From contig NZ_JAMJWG010000035.1 of NCBI RefSeq assembly GCF_024435355.1, forward strand, positions 1 to 64,000: 64,000 nt of DNA, in the 5' to 3' direction. Under the pieces are notes generated by a model. The model saw only the letters and a program-made list of their open reading frames with translations. It had not been told where the DNA came from and ran no database searches. How positions within the stretch are numbered: the first letter of the stretch is position 1; each line of letters begins with the position of its first letter. Source of the stretch: Streptomyces odontomachi. GTDB taxonomy: Bacteria; Actinomycetota; Actinomycetes; Streptomycetales; Streptomycetaceae. Both the position numbers and the translations under genes were made by a program. Positions 34,438 through 43,477 of the stretch are shown here, piece after piece.

Positions 34438-34646
34438 TGCTCAAACCCCCGAATTCCGTCCGTATCCCTCGATACGCCCCTGCGGGCAGGCGGTTTCCCG
34501 ATCTGCAGCCTACCCGCGTCCCACGAGCGATCACTCAACAGGCATAGTAGGGGTCGGGTCCGACAACCAAGACGGGGCGGCAGCAACCCGGCGCCCGCCC
34601 GGGGTTCGGGCGGCGTCAAGGGAGCAAGGGGGAGCGGCGGACGCAG
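34438..34646. promoter_or_regulatory. Divergent eccE/eccB intergenic region
   Basis: 209 bp between two divergent T7SS genes, expected to hold both promoters. A less GC-rich CAACAGGCATAGTAGGGG segment near 34535-34552 could contain a -10 for eccB, but no paired -35 is convincing. Confidence 0.4.
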
Positions 34647-36170
34647 ATGGCATCACGACGGGATGAACTCAACGCCTACACCTTCGCGAAGCGCCGCATG
34701 CTCGCCGCCTTCGTGCAGCCCTCGGCCACCGGCTCCGAGGAGAACGCCCCGCGACCGCTGCGATCCGTGGTCCCCAGCGTCATCATCGCGGTGGTCATCC
34801 TGGCCGCCTTCGGCGCCTGGGGCATGATCAAGCCGACCGCCCCGCAGGACTGGGACACCCCTGGCGAGAAGGTGATCATCGCCAGCGACTCCACCACGCG
34901 CTACGTCGTCCTGAAGACCGACGGCAAGGTCCAGCTCCACCCCGTCCTGAACATGGCCTCGGCGAAGCTCCTCCTGGACCCCGACAAGGGCGAGGTCATC
35001 AAGGTCGACGAGTCCGTGCTGGACAACGGCGACATCCCGCACGGCGTGACCATCGGCATCCCTTACGCCCCGGACCGGCTGCCCGACAAGGACGAGGCGA
35101 AGAAGGACAAGCGCTGGGCGGTCTGCCAGCGCCCCGCCGGCAAGGAGTCCGGCACCAGCATCCAGAAGGCCGCCTTCGTCTTCGCGTCCAGCGACAAGGG
35201 CTACCGGCGCATCGACGCCAGCGGACGGTTGAAGGGCGGTGAAGTGCTGTACGTCCAGGGGCCGGACAAGATCCTCTACCTGGTCGACGCCCGCGGCTGG
35301 GCGTATCCGCTCGACGACGAGCAGGGAATGCTCAGCTCCCTGCTGGGCGAGAACCCGCAACCCCAGCAGGTGTCGAAGGAATGGCTGGCCACCCTCCACC
35401 TGGGCGACAAGATCGGCTATCCGACCATCGAGGGCGCCGGCATGCCCGCCAACGTCGGCGGGCAGCTCGACGAGGACGCCAGCAAGGTGGGCACCGTACT
35501 GAAGGCTTCGGTGGCGGGCGCGGACCAGTTCTACGTGGTGCTGCGCTCGTCGGTGGCGCCCGTGTCGGACTTCATGGCGCAACTGTTGCTGGGTGACTCG
35601 GCGCTGGTGTCCGTGAATCCCAACGGGCAGCCCCGTTCGGTCAACCGTGGCGCCATCACCGCCAGCACCACCCCGTACGGTGGCGACAAGAAGTGGCCCG
35701 AGAACCAGCCCAAGCGGGTGAACGACTCCGGGGCCCAGTCCGGTGCCACCAACACCATCTGCAACGTGCTTCGCTCGGTTGACGGCAACAGCGGCGCCAT
35801 GACCCTGAGCACCTGGGCGGGTACCGCGTTCCCCGCAGCGCTCCCGACGGGTTCGAGCAGCGCCTACGTCACCCCCGGGTCCGGCCAGCTGTTCCGTGAG
35901 TTCACGGGCTCGAACCCCACGAGCGGCCCCGTCTTCCTCGTCACCGACACCGGTCTCCGCTATGTGCTCCAGGCCAACGGCGACAGCTCCACGGAGGGCT
36001 CATGCGTCGGCGGGACGAGCAAGAACAAGGAGCAGCAGAGCCAGGAGGCCAGGCAGCGGCTCGGCTACGAGAACGTCAAGCCGGACCCCATCCCCGACGT
36101 CTGGTCCAGGTTCCTGCCGACCGGCCCCGGACTGTCGACCGCCGCCGCCTGCCAACCGCAGGGCTCGTGA
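34647..36170 (+). CDS. eccB: Type VII secretion protein EccB
   Basis: 507 residues. It starts MASRRDELNAYTFAKRRMLA, close to the conserved EccB opening, with one membrane helix (about 42-62, VVPSVIIAVVILAAFGAWGM) and a long extracytoplasmic domain with repeats of the type seen in EccB. Cys residues near the C-terminus may pair. Part of the ESX core complex with EccC, EccD and EccE. The next gene, mycP, begins 10 bases after its stop. Confidence 0.94.
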   Translation: MASRRDELNAYTFAKRRMLAAFVQPSATGSEENAPRPLRSVVPSVIIAVVILAAFGAWGMIKPTAPQDWDTPGEKVIIASDSTTRYVVLKTDGKVQLHPVLNMASAKLLLDPDKGEVIKVDESVLDNGDIPHGVTIGIPYAPDRLPDKDEAKKDKRWAVCQRPAGKESGTSIQKAAFVFASSDKGYRRIDASGRLKGGEVLYVQGPDKILYLVDARGWAYPLDDEQGMLSSLLGENPQPQQVSKEWLATLHLGDKIGYPTIEGAGMPANVGGQLDEDASKVGTVLKASVAGADQFYVVLRSSVAPVSDFMAQLLLGDSALVSVNPNGQPRSVNRGAITASTTPYGGDKKWPENQPKRVNDSGAQSGATNTICNVLRSVDGNSGAMTLSTWAGTAFPAALPTGSSSAYVTPGSGQLFREFTGSNPTSGPVFLVTDTGLRYVLQANGDSSTEGSCVGGTSKNKEQQSQEARQRLGYENVKPDPIPDVWSRFLPTGPGLSTAAACQPQGS

Positions 36171-36180
36171 GGTGACACCC

Positions 36181-37482
36181 ATGACCGCCACGCGACGGAC
36201 ACCTCCAGCAGCGCACCGCCCGCGCCCCCGGCGCGCCCGCGTGTCCTCGTACGCACGCACCGCCGCTGCCGCACTGCTCGCCACGGTCGCGACCGCCGGC
36301 CTGCTCACCGCCACCGGTACACCGGCGGTCGCGGCCGGTGAGTGCAACTCCTTCCCGGACAACGACATGTACCCGGGTACGCCGTGGTCCCTCCAACGGG
36401 TGCTGCTGGACGAGCTCTGGGCGCAGTCCACCGGCAAAGGGGTCCGCGTCGCGGTCATCGACACCGGCGTGGACACGAAGAACAAACAGCTGAAAGGCGC
36501 CGTCGACGTCGCGGCGGGCAACAACTTCCTGCCCAAGAAGGACGACAAGGGCGAGGCCATCCAGGACCGCGGCAACGAACATGGCACCACCGACACCGTC
36601 GGCCATGGCACCAAGGCCGCGGGCATCATCGCCGCCCGCCGCGCCAAGGGCACCGGCTTCGTGGGCCTGGCGCGGGAAGCCACGATCATCCCGATCAAAC
36701 AGAACGACGCCGAGGGCCACGGCAAGGCGGAGCTGTTGGCCGATGCCATCGCGTACGCGGTGCAGAAGAAGGCCGACGTCATCAACATCTCCCAGGACAC
36801 CGCGGGCGGCGTCAAACCCGCACCCAGCCTGGAGAACGCAGTCGAGGACGCCATCCGGCACGGTGTCGTGGTCGTCGCCTCGGCCGGCAACAACGGCGCC
36901 AAGACCGGGAAGGAGAAGACGTACCCAGCCTCCTACCCGGGCGTCCTCGCGGTGGGCGCGTCGGATCGCAACAACGAACGCGCGCTGTTCTCCCAACGCA
37001 GCGGCGAACTGGGCGTCGCGGCCCCCGGCGTGGACATGGTGTCGACGGTCCCGGGCAAGGGCCACTGCTCCGACGACGGCACGAGCTTCTCCGCACCCTA
37101 CGTCTCCGGCGTCGCCGCGCTCATCGTGGCCAAGCACAGGGACTGGACCCCCAAGGAGATCATCGCCCAGATCGAACAGACCGCGGACCGCACCACCAAC
37201 GGCTGGAACATCAACGTCGGCTGGGGCGTCGTCGACCCGGTGCGCGCCCTGACGGAAGACGACCACCCGATCGAGAAGCCCGTCTCCCACCAAGGCCTCA
37301 CCAACGCCCAGGCCCCCGAGCCCGCCCCCCTCCACATCGGCGAGACCGAGGCCGAGCGCTCCGCCCGCCTGGGGACGTACGTCGCCCTGAGCGCGGTGAT
37401 AGCGGTCGCCGTCCTGTCCGGCACGGGAGTGGCGGTCCGAGACGCGCGGCGACGCAGGCGCAGGGTGCGGGGGCAGGAGTGA
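36181..37482 (+). CDS. mycP: Mycosin-type subtilisin-like serine protease, first copy
   Basis: 433 residues. Sec signal (basic start, LLATVATAGLLTATG, AVAAG cleavage), then an S8 catalytic domain with Asp in VAVIDTGVD (near 93), His in VGHGTKAAGI (near 140) and Ser in GTSFSAPYVSG (near 301). A C-terminal membrane helix (ALSAVIAVAVLSGTGVAV) and basic tail anchor it. This is the mycosin layout; mycosins are required for ESX stability and cleave some substrates. It is 10 bases after eccB. Confidence 0.94.
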   Translation: MTATRRTPPAAHRPRPRRARVSSYARTAAAALLATVATAGLLTATGTPAVAAGECNSFPDNDMYPGTPWSLQRVLLDELWAQSTGKGVRVAVIDTGVDTKNKQLKGAVDVAAGNNFLPKKDDKGEAIQDRGNEHGTTDTVGHGTKAAGIIAARRAKGTGFVGLAREATIIPIKQNDAEGHGKAELLADAIAYAVQKKADVINISQDTAGGVKPAPSLENAVEDAIRHGVVVVASAGNNGAKTGKEKTYPASYPGVLAVGASDRNNERALFSQRSGELGVAAPGVDMVSTVPGKGHCSDDGTSFSAPYVSGVAALIVAKHRDWTPKEIIAQIEQTADRTTNGWNINVGWGVVDPVRALTEDDHPIEKPVSHQGLTNAQAPEPAPLHIGETEAERSARLGTYVALSAVIAVAVLSGTGVAVRDARRRRRRVRGQE

Positions 37483-37644
37483 GATTTCGGGCCGCGGCGA
37501 GCTGCCGTTGACAGTGGACCGGGCTCCGGTTGTGAAGACTTGACGGGGGGTTGGCCACCGCCCTGTGAGCGGCGTGGCACTATTGGCTCTCGCCGCTGAG
37601 TTCGGGGTGGAAAACGGGGCAAAGCGGCACTGAACGATGTGATC

Positions 37645-37674
37645 TTGGTTGATTCGTAACTGAGCTAGTACATA
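37645..37674 (+). promoter_or_regulatory. Candidate promoter P1 of the Esx-containing operon
   Basis: TTGGTT (37645-37650) and TACATA (37669-37674), 18-base spacer, in an AT-richer patch. Confidence 0.4.
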
Positions 37675-37680
37675 GATCAG

Positions 37681-37709
37681 TTGGCCCGCCTCTGGGGCAA
37701 GACTAAAGT
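37681..37709 (+). promoter_or_regulatory. Candidate promoter P2 of the Esx-containing operon
   Basis: TTGGCC (37681-37686) and TAAAGT (37704-37709), 17-base spacer. It lies 86 bases before the ATG at 37795. Confidence 0.4.
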
Positions 37710-37794
37710 AATAAAGACGCGGTGAGCCGTGGCTGTCGCCGGTTCGGCGAGGGGTAGTCGAGCAGAGGCAGGGGAGACGGGGAGGGAAGACCCG

Positions 37795-38217
37795 ATGTCC
37801 GAAGCGAGCGATCTGAGGCGCGGAGCGGGGGCGCTGAAGACCTTCAAGAAGCGGGTCGACGGTGTCCTCGACAAGCTTGACGGGTCACCGGGGAGCGCGA
37901 AGCAGGTCGCCCAGCACGAACTGCCTCCCACCGCCCTCAAGGGTGCTGGCGAGTTCCATGAGGCGGACCACCTCTACACCCAGTACGCCAGGGTTCACGA
38001 GGAACTGAAGCACCTCTCCAAGATGCTCGGTCTCCAGATCGAAGCCATGGGTATCGCGGTGCACGGCGCGGACATCGGCTACGACAACCTGGATGACGAT
38101 CAGCGCCGGCGGTTCCACGCGTTGCAGACGCAGATCCAGAAGATGAACACTGAGGATGATCACGGCGCTGGCAACAAGTCCAAGAATGCCGGCAAGCCCA
38201 AGGACACGATGTCATGA
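37795..38217 (+). CDS. Small helical T7SS-locus protein, coupled to the WXG/PPE-like gene
   Basis: 140 residues, no signal peptide. Helical, with DLRRGAGALKTFKKRVDGVL near the start and HEELKHLSKMLGLQIEAMGI in the middle; no WxG motif. ATG 37795 has GGAGGGAAG upstream; its end overlaps the next start (ATGA). The size and coupling recall the partner (PE-like) of a larger PPE-like substrate, but sequence similarity to PE proteins is not visible. Function unknown. Confidence 0.8.
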   Translation: MSEASDLRRGAGALKTFKKRVDGVLDKLDGSPGSAKQVAQHELPPTALKGAGEFHEADHLYTQYARVHEELKHLSKMLGLQIEAMGIAVHGADIGYDNLDDDQRRRFHALQTQIQKMNTEDDHGAGNKSKNAGKPKDTMS

Positions 38218-39953
38218 GCCTTCACGGTAACCACGGTCCGCACGGCCCGCACCACGCGAAGGTCACCGATGACCGGAGTGCAAAGGCGTCCAAGGACGCG
38301 GCCGGCGAAGTCGCGAAGACGAACAAGGATGCCGGTCAGGAAGCTGCCGTGCGCGGCCTCCTCCACGCGTTCTTTCCCGGGTTGGGCGATCCGTTTCGTG
38401 TCCCTAACGGGAAGAACGGTCCGACTGATTTCGAAGGACGCAAGCTCAACGAGTTGATCGACCTCGTCGAGCATGCCGACCCGGGTCACCTCACGCGTGC
38501 GGGTCAGGCACTCTGGGATGCGCGCGACGCCATCAGCGACGCCGCCGAGGAACTCCGCGGGCACGTCGCCAACGTCGACTGGGACGGTGAGGGCGGCAGG
38601 AGTTTCGGCAAATGGGCTGGTGAGCTCGTCTCGAACGCTCACAAGCTGTCCGACTACGCCAGTAAGGCCGGTACCCAACTCCACGTCGCCGGCTCGGGCC
38701 TGTCCTCGGTCAAAGGCTCCATGCCCCCGCCGGACACCCGGGCGCACAAGAAGACCGTCGAGGAGATTCCCGAGCACAAGCGGGTCGAGGGGAACCCCGA
38801 GTACGACGAGGCGGTCAAGGTCGAGGGCCACCGCCAAGAGGCCATCAATCAGGTGAATCGGCTGGCCTCCTTCTATACGGTTGCGGCCACTTCGATGCCG
38901 AAGGACCCGCCTACGTTTACGCCGATGAAGGATCCGGGGATTCCTCAGCCGGTGGGTGGTTGGAAAGACACCGGGGGGACCGGCCGTACCAACACCGGCA
39001 CACTCGAACGGGAGGGTGGCGTACCGGATTCAAGTGCCCATGGCCACGCTGTCGCTCACGGAGGCGACCGTCCTGATCTGAAGGCACATGGGACGATCTC
39101 TGACCTGCCACACCAAAATGTGAGCACGGAGATCGACAGCGCCCCTCCGCCGCTCACGCAGGCCCCACCAACCGTGACGGACCCTGGGCCGATTTCACCC
39201 TCGCACGGACAGACCAACCCGGTGAATCCGTTTACCACCGGGCCGGGGCCGCTGAACACGAGTCAGAACGGCACCCCTCCGAAGGCATTCGGTAAGACCC
39301 CGGGACCGATGGGCCGTGAGGCGATTTCGGGAAACCGAAATGTCAACCCCACAGCACGCGGTACCACCAATAACCCGATGGGGCGTGGACTGACCAGTCA
39401 GGCACGGGCCACGGGGCGTGGTGGCACGACCGGTCGCATGCCCATGGGCCGTGCTGTTTCTGGTGGCACCCCGCGGGCCGCGGGTCCGGCGAAGTCATCG
39501 CAGGCAGGCGCGGTCCGCAAGGGCGGCGTCGTGGGTGGCCGGCCCAACAGCCAGACACCCGGAGCGACCTCCCGTGTGCCTCGTGGCACCGTCATCGGTG
39601 GCCAGCAGCAAAACGGTGGTCGTACCTCGGGGACCGGGGGCAAGCTGGGACAGCGCGGCGTGATCGGCGCTCAGAAACCCGCGAGCCCCAAGACGCCGTC
39701 CGTGCGGCCCGCACCGGGTGCACCCGAGGGAGTTGTCGGGGCCCCAACGGAGCGCACTACAGGTCCCAAGGGAGAGCGGGCCGGGTTCACGCAGGGTGGA
39801 TCCGGGCTGGTACGTGGTAATGGAGAGCAAAACCACGCTGCCGACCGCCATCACCCCGAAAGGGCGACCGAACGTCCGCAACATCAGGACGTCAATGGTG
39901 CTGAGCACACGACCCAACACGAGACACCGCACGCACCACCAGCGACCGAATAG
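38214..39953 (+). CDS. WXG/PPE-like T7SS protein with Pro/Gly-rich C-terminus
   Basis: 579 residues. Residues about 60-240 are helical and include a W-D-G turn (NVDWDGEGGRSFGKWAGELV, near 120) like the helix-turn-helix of Esx and PPE proteins. From about 260 it is Pro/Thr/Gly/Arg-rich with repeated GRG/GRxM units. It resembles long WXG-domain T7SS substrates of actinobacteria. Coupled to the 140-residue gene upstream. It could be a secreted wall-associated protein or chaperone; no toxin domain is seen. Confidence 0.8.
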   Translation: MSLHGNHGPHGPHHAKVTDDRSAKASKDAAGEVAKTNKDAGQEAAVRGLLHAFFPGLGDPFRVPNGKNGPTDFEGRKLNELIDLVEHADPGHLTRAGQALWDARDAISDAAEELRGHVANVDWDGEGGRSFGKWAGELVSNAHKLSDYASKAGTQLHVAGSGLSSVKGSMPPPDTRAHKKTVEEIPEHKRVEGNPEYDEAVKVEGHRQEAINQVNRLASFYTVAATSMPKDPPTFTPMKDPGIPQPVGGWKDTGGTGRTNTGTLEREGGVPDSSAHGHAVAHGGDRPDLKAHGTISDLPHQNVSTEIDSAPPPLTQAPPTVTDPGPISPSHGQTNPVNPFTTGPGPLNTSQNGTPPKAFGKTPGPMGREAISGNRNVNPTARGTTNNPMGRGLTSQARATGRGGTTGRMPMGRAVSGGTPRAAGPAKSSQAGAVRKGGVVGGRPNSQTPGATSRVPRGTVIGGQQQNGGRTSGTGGKLGQRGVIGAQKPASPKTPSVRPAPGAPEGVVGAPTERTTGPKGERAGFTQGGSGLVRGNGEQNHAADRHHPERATERPQHQDVNGAEHTTQHETPHAPPATE

Positions 39954-39968
39954 GCCCTTCGAGCGAGG

Positions 39969-41246
39969 ATGTACAGAGGCATGAAGTCAGGCACCGACCG
40001 AAGCGCCAGTTCGGCTGTGCGGATCCGAGGGCGCAGAGGATGGACTTCGGGCTCCATAGCGGCTGCGCTGGGTGCCTGGGCTATCGCACTTGCAGGATTC
40101 GCTCCTGCGGCGGTGGCTCAGGACATCCAGTCGCAGCAGTGGTACCTGGATGCCATGAGTGCCGACCAGATCTGGAAGGTCAGCACCGGCAAGGGGATCA
40201 CTGTTGCGGTGGTCGACAGTGGTGTCTCTGAGACGCCGTCCCTTCAGGGCCGTCTCCTCCCTGGTAGGGACGTTACGCCGCAGTCGGGAGATGCCAACGA
40301 CGACACCTCTGGGCATGGGACTTCGATGGCAGAGCTCATCGCCGGATCTGGTAAAGGCGGGGGAATCAAAGGCCTGGCGCCAGGCGCCAAGATCATCCCC
40401 TATCGCGTTAGTGGCCACTCTGCCGGAGAGAGTGATACTAAAAGTACCGATGATAGCGAGAAAGGCATTAGAGCAGCTGCAGACAGCGATGCCCGCATCA
40501 TCAATATGTCGTTCGGATCTCCATACTACTACGACGATGTGGCGGCTGCGGTTAAATACGCACTCGGTAAAGGGAAATTGCTTTTCGCGGCTGTGGGGAA
40601 TGAAGGCAAGACCAAAGAGGAATATCCCGCCGCCCTTCATGGCGTCGTAGGTGTAGCCGCAGTCGACAAGAATGGCACTGTCGGTAAGTTCTCCGAGCAC
40701 AATTCCACCGTCGATCTTGCCGCCCCCGGCGTCGAGGTACCCACGTGGTGCGACAAAACCCTCGCGAAGTACTGCCCCGATACGCAAGGCACCAGCCAGG
40801 CCACCGCCCTAGCCTCCGCCTCCGCAGCCCTCATCTGGTCCGCCCACCCGGACTGGACCGCCAATCAGGTCCTGCGCGTCATGATCGACACTGCTGGGCG
40901 CAGCTGGGCGAAGAACGATCCGAGCGAGTATCTCGGTTACGGATTCGCCCGCCCCACGCGTAACCTCCTGCATGGGGAGGGTGATCCGGGCCCCGCCGAC
41001 GTCGACCCCATCACCAACAAGAAGACCCCGACCGCCTCCACTGCAACCTCGGAGCCCGGGGACGCGTCCCAAGCTCCAGGTGACAAAACGCCGTCGGACA
41101 AGTCCGGAGGGCAGACCTCCGCGGCCGCCTCGGACAAGGATGACTCCGGTGGCAACGGACAGCTGTGGACCATCATCGGTGCGGTGGCCGCCGTAGTGGT
41201 GATCGGCGGTGCGGTGTTCGCCTTCACCAGGCGGCGGGCCGGGTGA
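39969..41246 (+). CDS. Second mycosin-type subtilisin-like protease
   Basis: 425 residues (421 if ATG 39981 is used; both starts have only weak, very close AGG sites). Signal sequence with AVAQD cleavage; catalytic Asp in VAVVDSGVS (near 80), His in SGHGTSMAEL (near 115), Ser in GTSQATALASA (near 274). A Thr/Ser/Pro linker and a C-terminal helix (LWTIIGAVAAVVVIGGAVFA) with basic tail follow. Bases 40400-40700 use A/T third positions much more than neighbours (GTT AAA TAC, AAA GGG AAA TTG), hinting at later acquisition. It may process the substrates encoded beside it. Confidence 0.92.
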   Translation: MYRGMKSGTDRSASSAVRIRGRRGWTSGSIAAALGAWAIALAGFAPAAVAQDIQSQQWYLDAMSADQIWKVSTGKGITVAVVDSGVSETPSLQGRLLPGRDVTPQSGDANDDTSGHGTSMAELIAGSGKGGGIKGLAPGAKIIPYRVSGHSAGESDTKSTDDSEKGIRAAADSDARIINMSFGSPYYYDDVAAAVKYALGKGKLLFAAVGNEGKTKEEYPAALHGVVGVAAVDKNGTVGKFSEHNSTVDLAAPGVEVPTWCDKTLAKYCPDTQGTSQATALASASAALIWSAHPDWTANQVLRVMIDTAGRSWAKNDPSEYLGYGFARPTRNLLHGEGDPGPADVDPITNKKTPTASTATSEPGDASQAPGDKTPSDKSGGQTSAAASDKDDSGGNGQLWTIIGAVAAVVVIGGAVFAFTRRRAG

Positions 41247-41401
41247 GCGGCACGGGCGACGTGCCGATCGAGGCCCGGCGTCCGGTAGGACGAGATAGCC
41301 GGACTGTGCGCTTCCCAGCCCCACCACAAGGGCCAGAAGTGCTCGACAACTGAAAAGACCGCAGCACAGACAGCAAGAGGCTCACGAAGGGAAGGCCAGT
41401 C

Positions 41402-41740
41402 ATGGCAGGCGGCCAGAAGGTCTCAGATCAACACCTCATCAAGCTCGAGCAGCACATCGTCGAGAAGTACGACTCCATCAAGGGCCAGGTCAAGCGCCTC
41501 CAGGGCACCATCGACCAGCTCGAGGCGCACTGGGTCGGCCTCGGAGCCAACGCGTTCGGCAAGAAGCAGGAAGAGATCAACGAGAGCCTGGTCCACATGG
41601 GCAAGACGCTCGCGAAGTTCCTGGACGCCATCAACGCCACCCGGAACATCAAGAACGACTCCGAAGACAAGATCCTCGCGGACATGAAGTCCATCGACCC
41701 GGGGCTGGGCAACCAGACGTCGGCCCTCAGCAGCTACTGA
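41402..41740 (+). CDS. WXG100 (Esx) family protein, first of pair
   Basis: 112 residues, helix-turn-helix with the WxG motif in HWVGLGANAF (Trp about 44). It lacks a signal peptide, as expected for T7SS substrates, and ends TSALSSY. Ribosome site GGGAAGG before ATG 41402. It forms a pair with the next gene; Esx pairs usually heterodimerise and are exported together through EccC. Confidence 0.93.
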   Translation: MAGGQKVSDQHLIKLEQHIVEKYDSIKGQVKRLQGTIDQLEAHWVGLGANAFGKKQEEINESLVHMGKTLAKFLDAINATRNIKNDSEDKILADMKSIDPGLGNQTSALSSY

Positions 41741-41795
41741 CGGGGCGCGTTTTCTCGCCTGCGACTTAGCAAGAACTTCAAGGAGATCGATCACC

Positions 41796-42098
41796 ATGGC
41801 GAACCCGCATTACGATGAACTTGCGGTGAAGTACGGCGGCCTCGACGCGATGGCCACCGAGCTCGGCAACCAGGCCAACAAGCTCGAGCAGGACCTGCAC
41901 GACATCCGGTCGGCCGTGCACGCCGCCGCCCAGGGGTGGGAGGGCGACGCCCACACCACGTACCGGGAAGTGCAGCAGGCGTGGGACAAGGACGCCCAGG
42001 TCATCCACAAGGCGCTGGCCGACATCACCCGCCTCGTCCACAACGCCGGTGGTGACTACCGCGGCGGCGACAAGAAGGCCGCCAGCTACTTCACCTGA
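41796..42098 (+). CDS. WXG100 (Esx) family protein, second of pair
   Basis: 100 residues, WEG motif in AQGWEGDAHTTYREVQQAW (Trp about 48). The C-terminal end has Y-R-G-G-D near residue 88, close to the YxxxD/E export signal position; here it reads DYRGGD. The ribosome site is CAAGGAG before ATG 41796. It is followed at once by a perfect hairpin terminator, so the Esx genes end a transcript or are made in excess of downstream genes. Confidence 0.93.
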   Translation: MANPHYDELAVKYGGLDAMATELGNQANKLEQDLHDIRSAVHAAAQGWEGDAHTTYREVQQAWDKDAQVIHKALADITRLVHNAGGDYRGGDKKAASYFT

Positions 42099-42117
42099 CA
42101 GGCACAGCACGTCGCAC

Positions 42118-42150
42118 TGGGGTGGGCATGCACGGGAGATGCCCACCCCA
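42118..42150 (+). terminator. Perfect 12-bp hairpin after the Esx pair
   Basis: TGGGGTGGGCAT (42118-42129) and ATGCCCACCCCA (42139-42150), loop of 9 bases, 20 bases after the Esx stop. It probably limits transcription into the kinase genes or stabilises esx mRNA. Confidence 0.75.
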
Positions 42151-42222
42151 CCCCACCTTCTGCGCTGCTCCCAAGCAGGTCAGGCAGCCTGAAGTCGGCG
42201 ATCCCGCGGAGATCTCTTGTCC

Positions 42223-43440
42223 ATGCACACGCCCCAGGGGGCAGACACGCCGTACCCCGGCGTGCCGAACCCGGGCGCCATGGCCTCCGCAGGGAACACC
42301 CCTCACACTCCACCTCCTCCCGGGCCCGTTCAGCCCTCCACCGGCTCCGATCGCGCCGCGCGCCAAGCCGGCCCGTACACGGTGATCACCCGGCTGGACG
42401 ACCGAGCCTTCGCAGCGGCCGTGCCCGAGCGGCGGTTCATCGCACGGAGCGTGGACGGCGAACGGACGATGCTGGTCAGCACTCCGCTCGACGGTGCCGA
42501 CCCACAAGCCTTCATGATCGAGGCCGAGGCCGCCCGCTACCACCTCGGCACCTGGGCCCTGCCGACCACCGAAGTCGCCGGCCCTGGCGAGGAACCCTGG
42601 CACGCGCGCCCGTACCTTCCCGTGCTGCCGCTTCCCACCGCCCTCCGCGTCCACGGCGGACCGCTGCCCGAGCACACCGTTCGAGCCGTCGGCCTGGCGC
42701 TGGCCGAGACGCTGCACATCGGCCATGGGCAGAACCTGACCCACGCGGGTGTCTCGCCCTCCGCCGTGCTGCTTGCCGCCGACGGACCACGACTCGGTTG
42801 CTTCGGCTCGGTACGTGCCGCCGCACCTGATGGCACGTCACGCACTGGTCTTCGCGGGCTCGACTCCGGCACCCTGCCGCCCGAGCAGGCCGCCGGAGGT
42901 CGACCGCGCCCGCTGGGTGACGTCTACGCGCTCGGCGCGACCCTCGCCTATGCGTCCACGGGTCACACGAACCCGGATCCGGATGCCCTGCCGCCTGCCC
43001 TGCGCCCCGTCATCCTGAAGTGCCTGTCCCAGGACCCCACGAACCGGCCCATGCCGCGGGAGTTGCTCGATGTCCTGGCCTCCGCCGCCGAGACGCCATC
43101 GGCGCAGGCCGGGGCGGTACCACATGGCGCCACCGTGCTGGACCCGCACGCCACGACCGCCGGTCGCGCCACCGCCCTGCTGGGCCCCGGCTGGCTGCCC
43201 GCCCGAGTCGTCGCGGCCCTCGCCCACCAGTCAGCCGCGGTGCTCGCCGCTGAGATCCCTGTAACGGCCCAGCCGCAGCAGGCGTGGCCGCCCCCGTCCG
43301 CCTCCGGAGGCATCCCCCAGGCCGCGTCATCCCAGCCGGGCCAGGGACCGGCATCCACCCCGCCGCCCCCCACCCCTGCCCACCAGATGCCTCCGTACGG
43401 GACGCCTCCCCAGGCCACTCCCGCCCAGCGGCAGTACTGA
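42223..43440 (+). CDS. Kinase-fold protein, probable pseudokinase
   Basis: About 405 residues, cytoplasmic, no membrane helix. Residues about 45-290 follow a Ser/Thr kinase plan: a small lobe (YTVITRLDDRAF), then LAETLHIGHGQNLTHAGVSPSAVLL where HRDLKPSNVLL is expected, and LGCFGSVRAA where DFG is expected, followed by PPEQAAGGRPRPLGDVYALG, which matches the APE/DVYSLG region. No VAVK lysine, catalytic Asp or DFG Asp is seen. The C-terminal 110 residues are Pro/Gln-rich. ATG 42223 or TTG 42217 (GGAG at 42208-42211) is the start. It ends 38 bases before an active kinase gene. Confidence 0.78.
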   Translation: MHTPQGADTPYPGVPNPGAMASAGNTPHTPPPPGPVQPSTGSDRAARQAGPYTVITRLDDRAFAAAVPERRFIARSVDGERTMLVSTPLDGADPQAFMIEAEAARYHLGTWALPTTEVAGPGEEPWHARPYLPVLPLPTALRVHGGPLPEHTVRAVGLALAETLHIGHGQNLTHAGVSPSAVLLAADGPRLGCFGSVRAAAPDGTSRTGLRGLDSGTLPPEQAAGGRPRPLGDVYALGATLAYASTGHTNPDPDALPPALRPVILKCLSQDPTNRPMPRELLDVLASAAETPSAQAGAVPHGATVLDPHATTAGRATALLGPGWLPARVVAALAHQSAAVLAAEIPVTAQPQQAWPPPSASGGIPQAASSQPGQGPASTPPPPTPAHQMPPYGTPPQATPAQRQY

Positions 43441-43477
43441 ACTTCAAAAAACCCACCACTCAAGAGCCGACACCCCC

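Larger units (their letters stand above)
37483..37794. other. Promoter-containing intergenic region
   Basis: 312 bp, notably less GC-rich than its surroundings at 37640-37720. It separates the eccB-mycP unit from the next five-gene plus-strand run and contains two candidate promoters (37645-37674 and 37681-37709). Confidence 0.65.
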
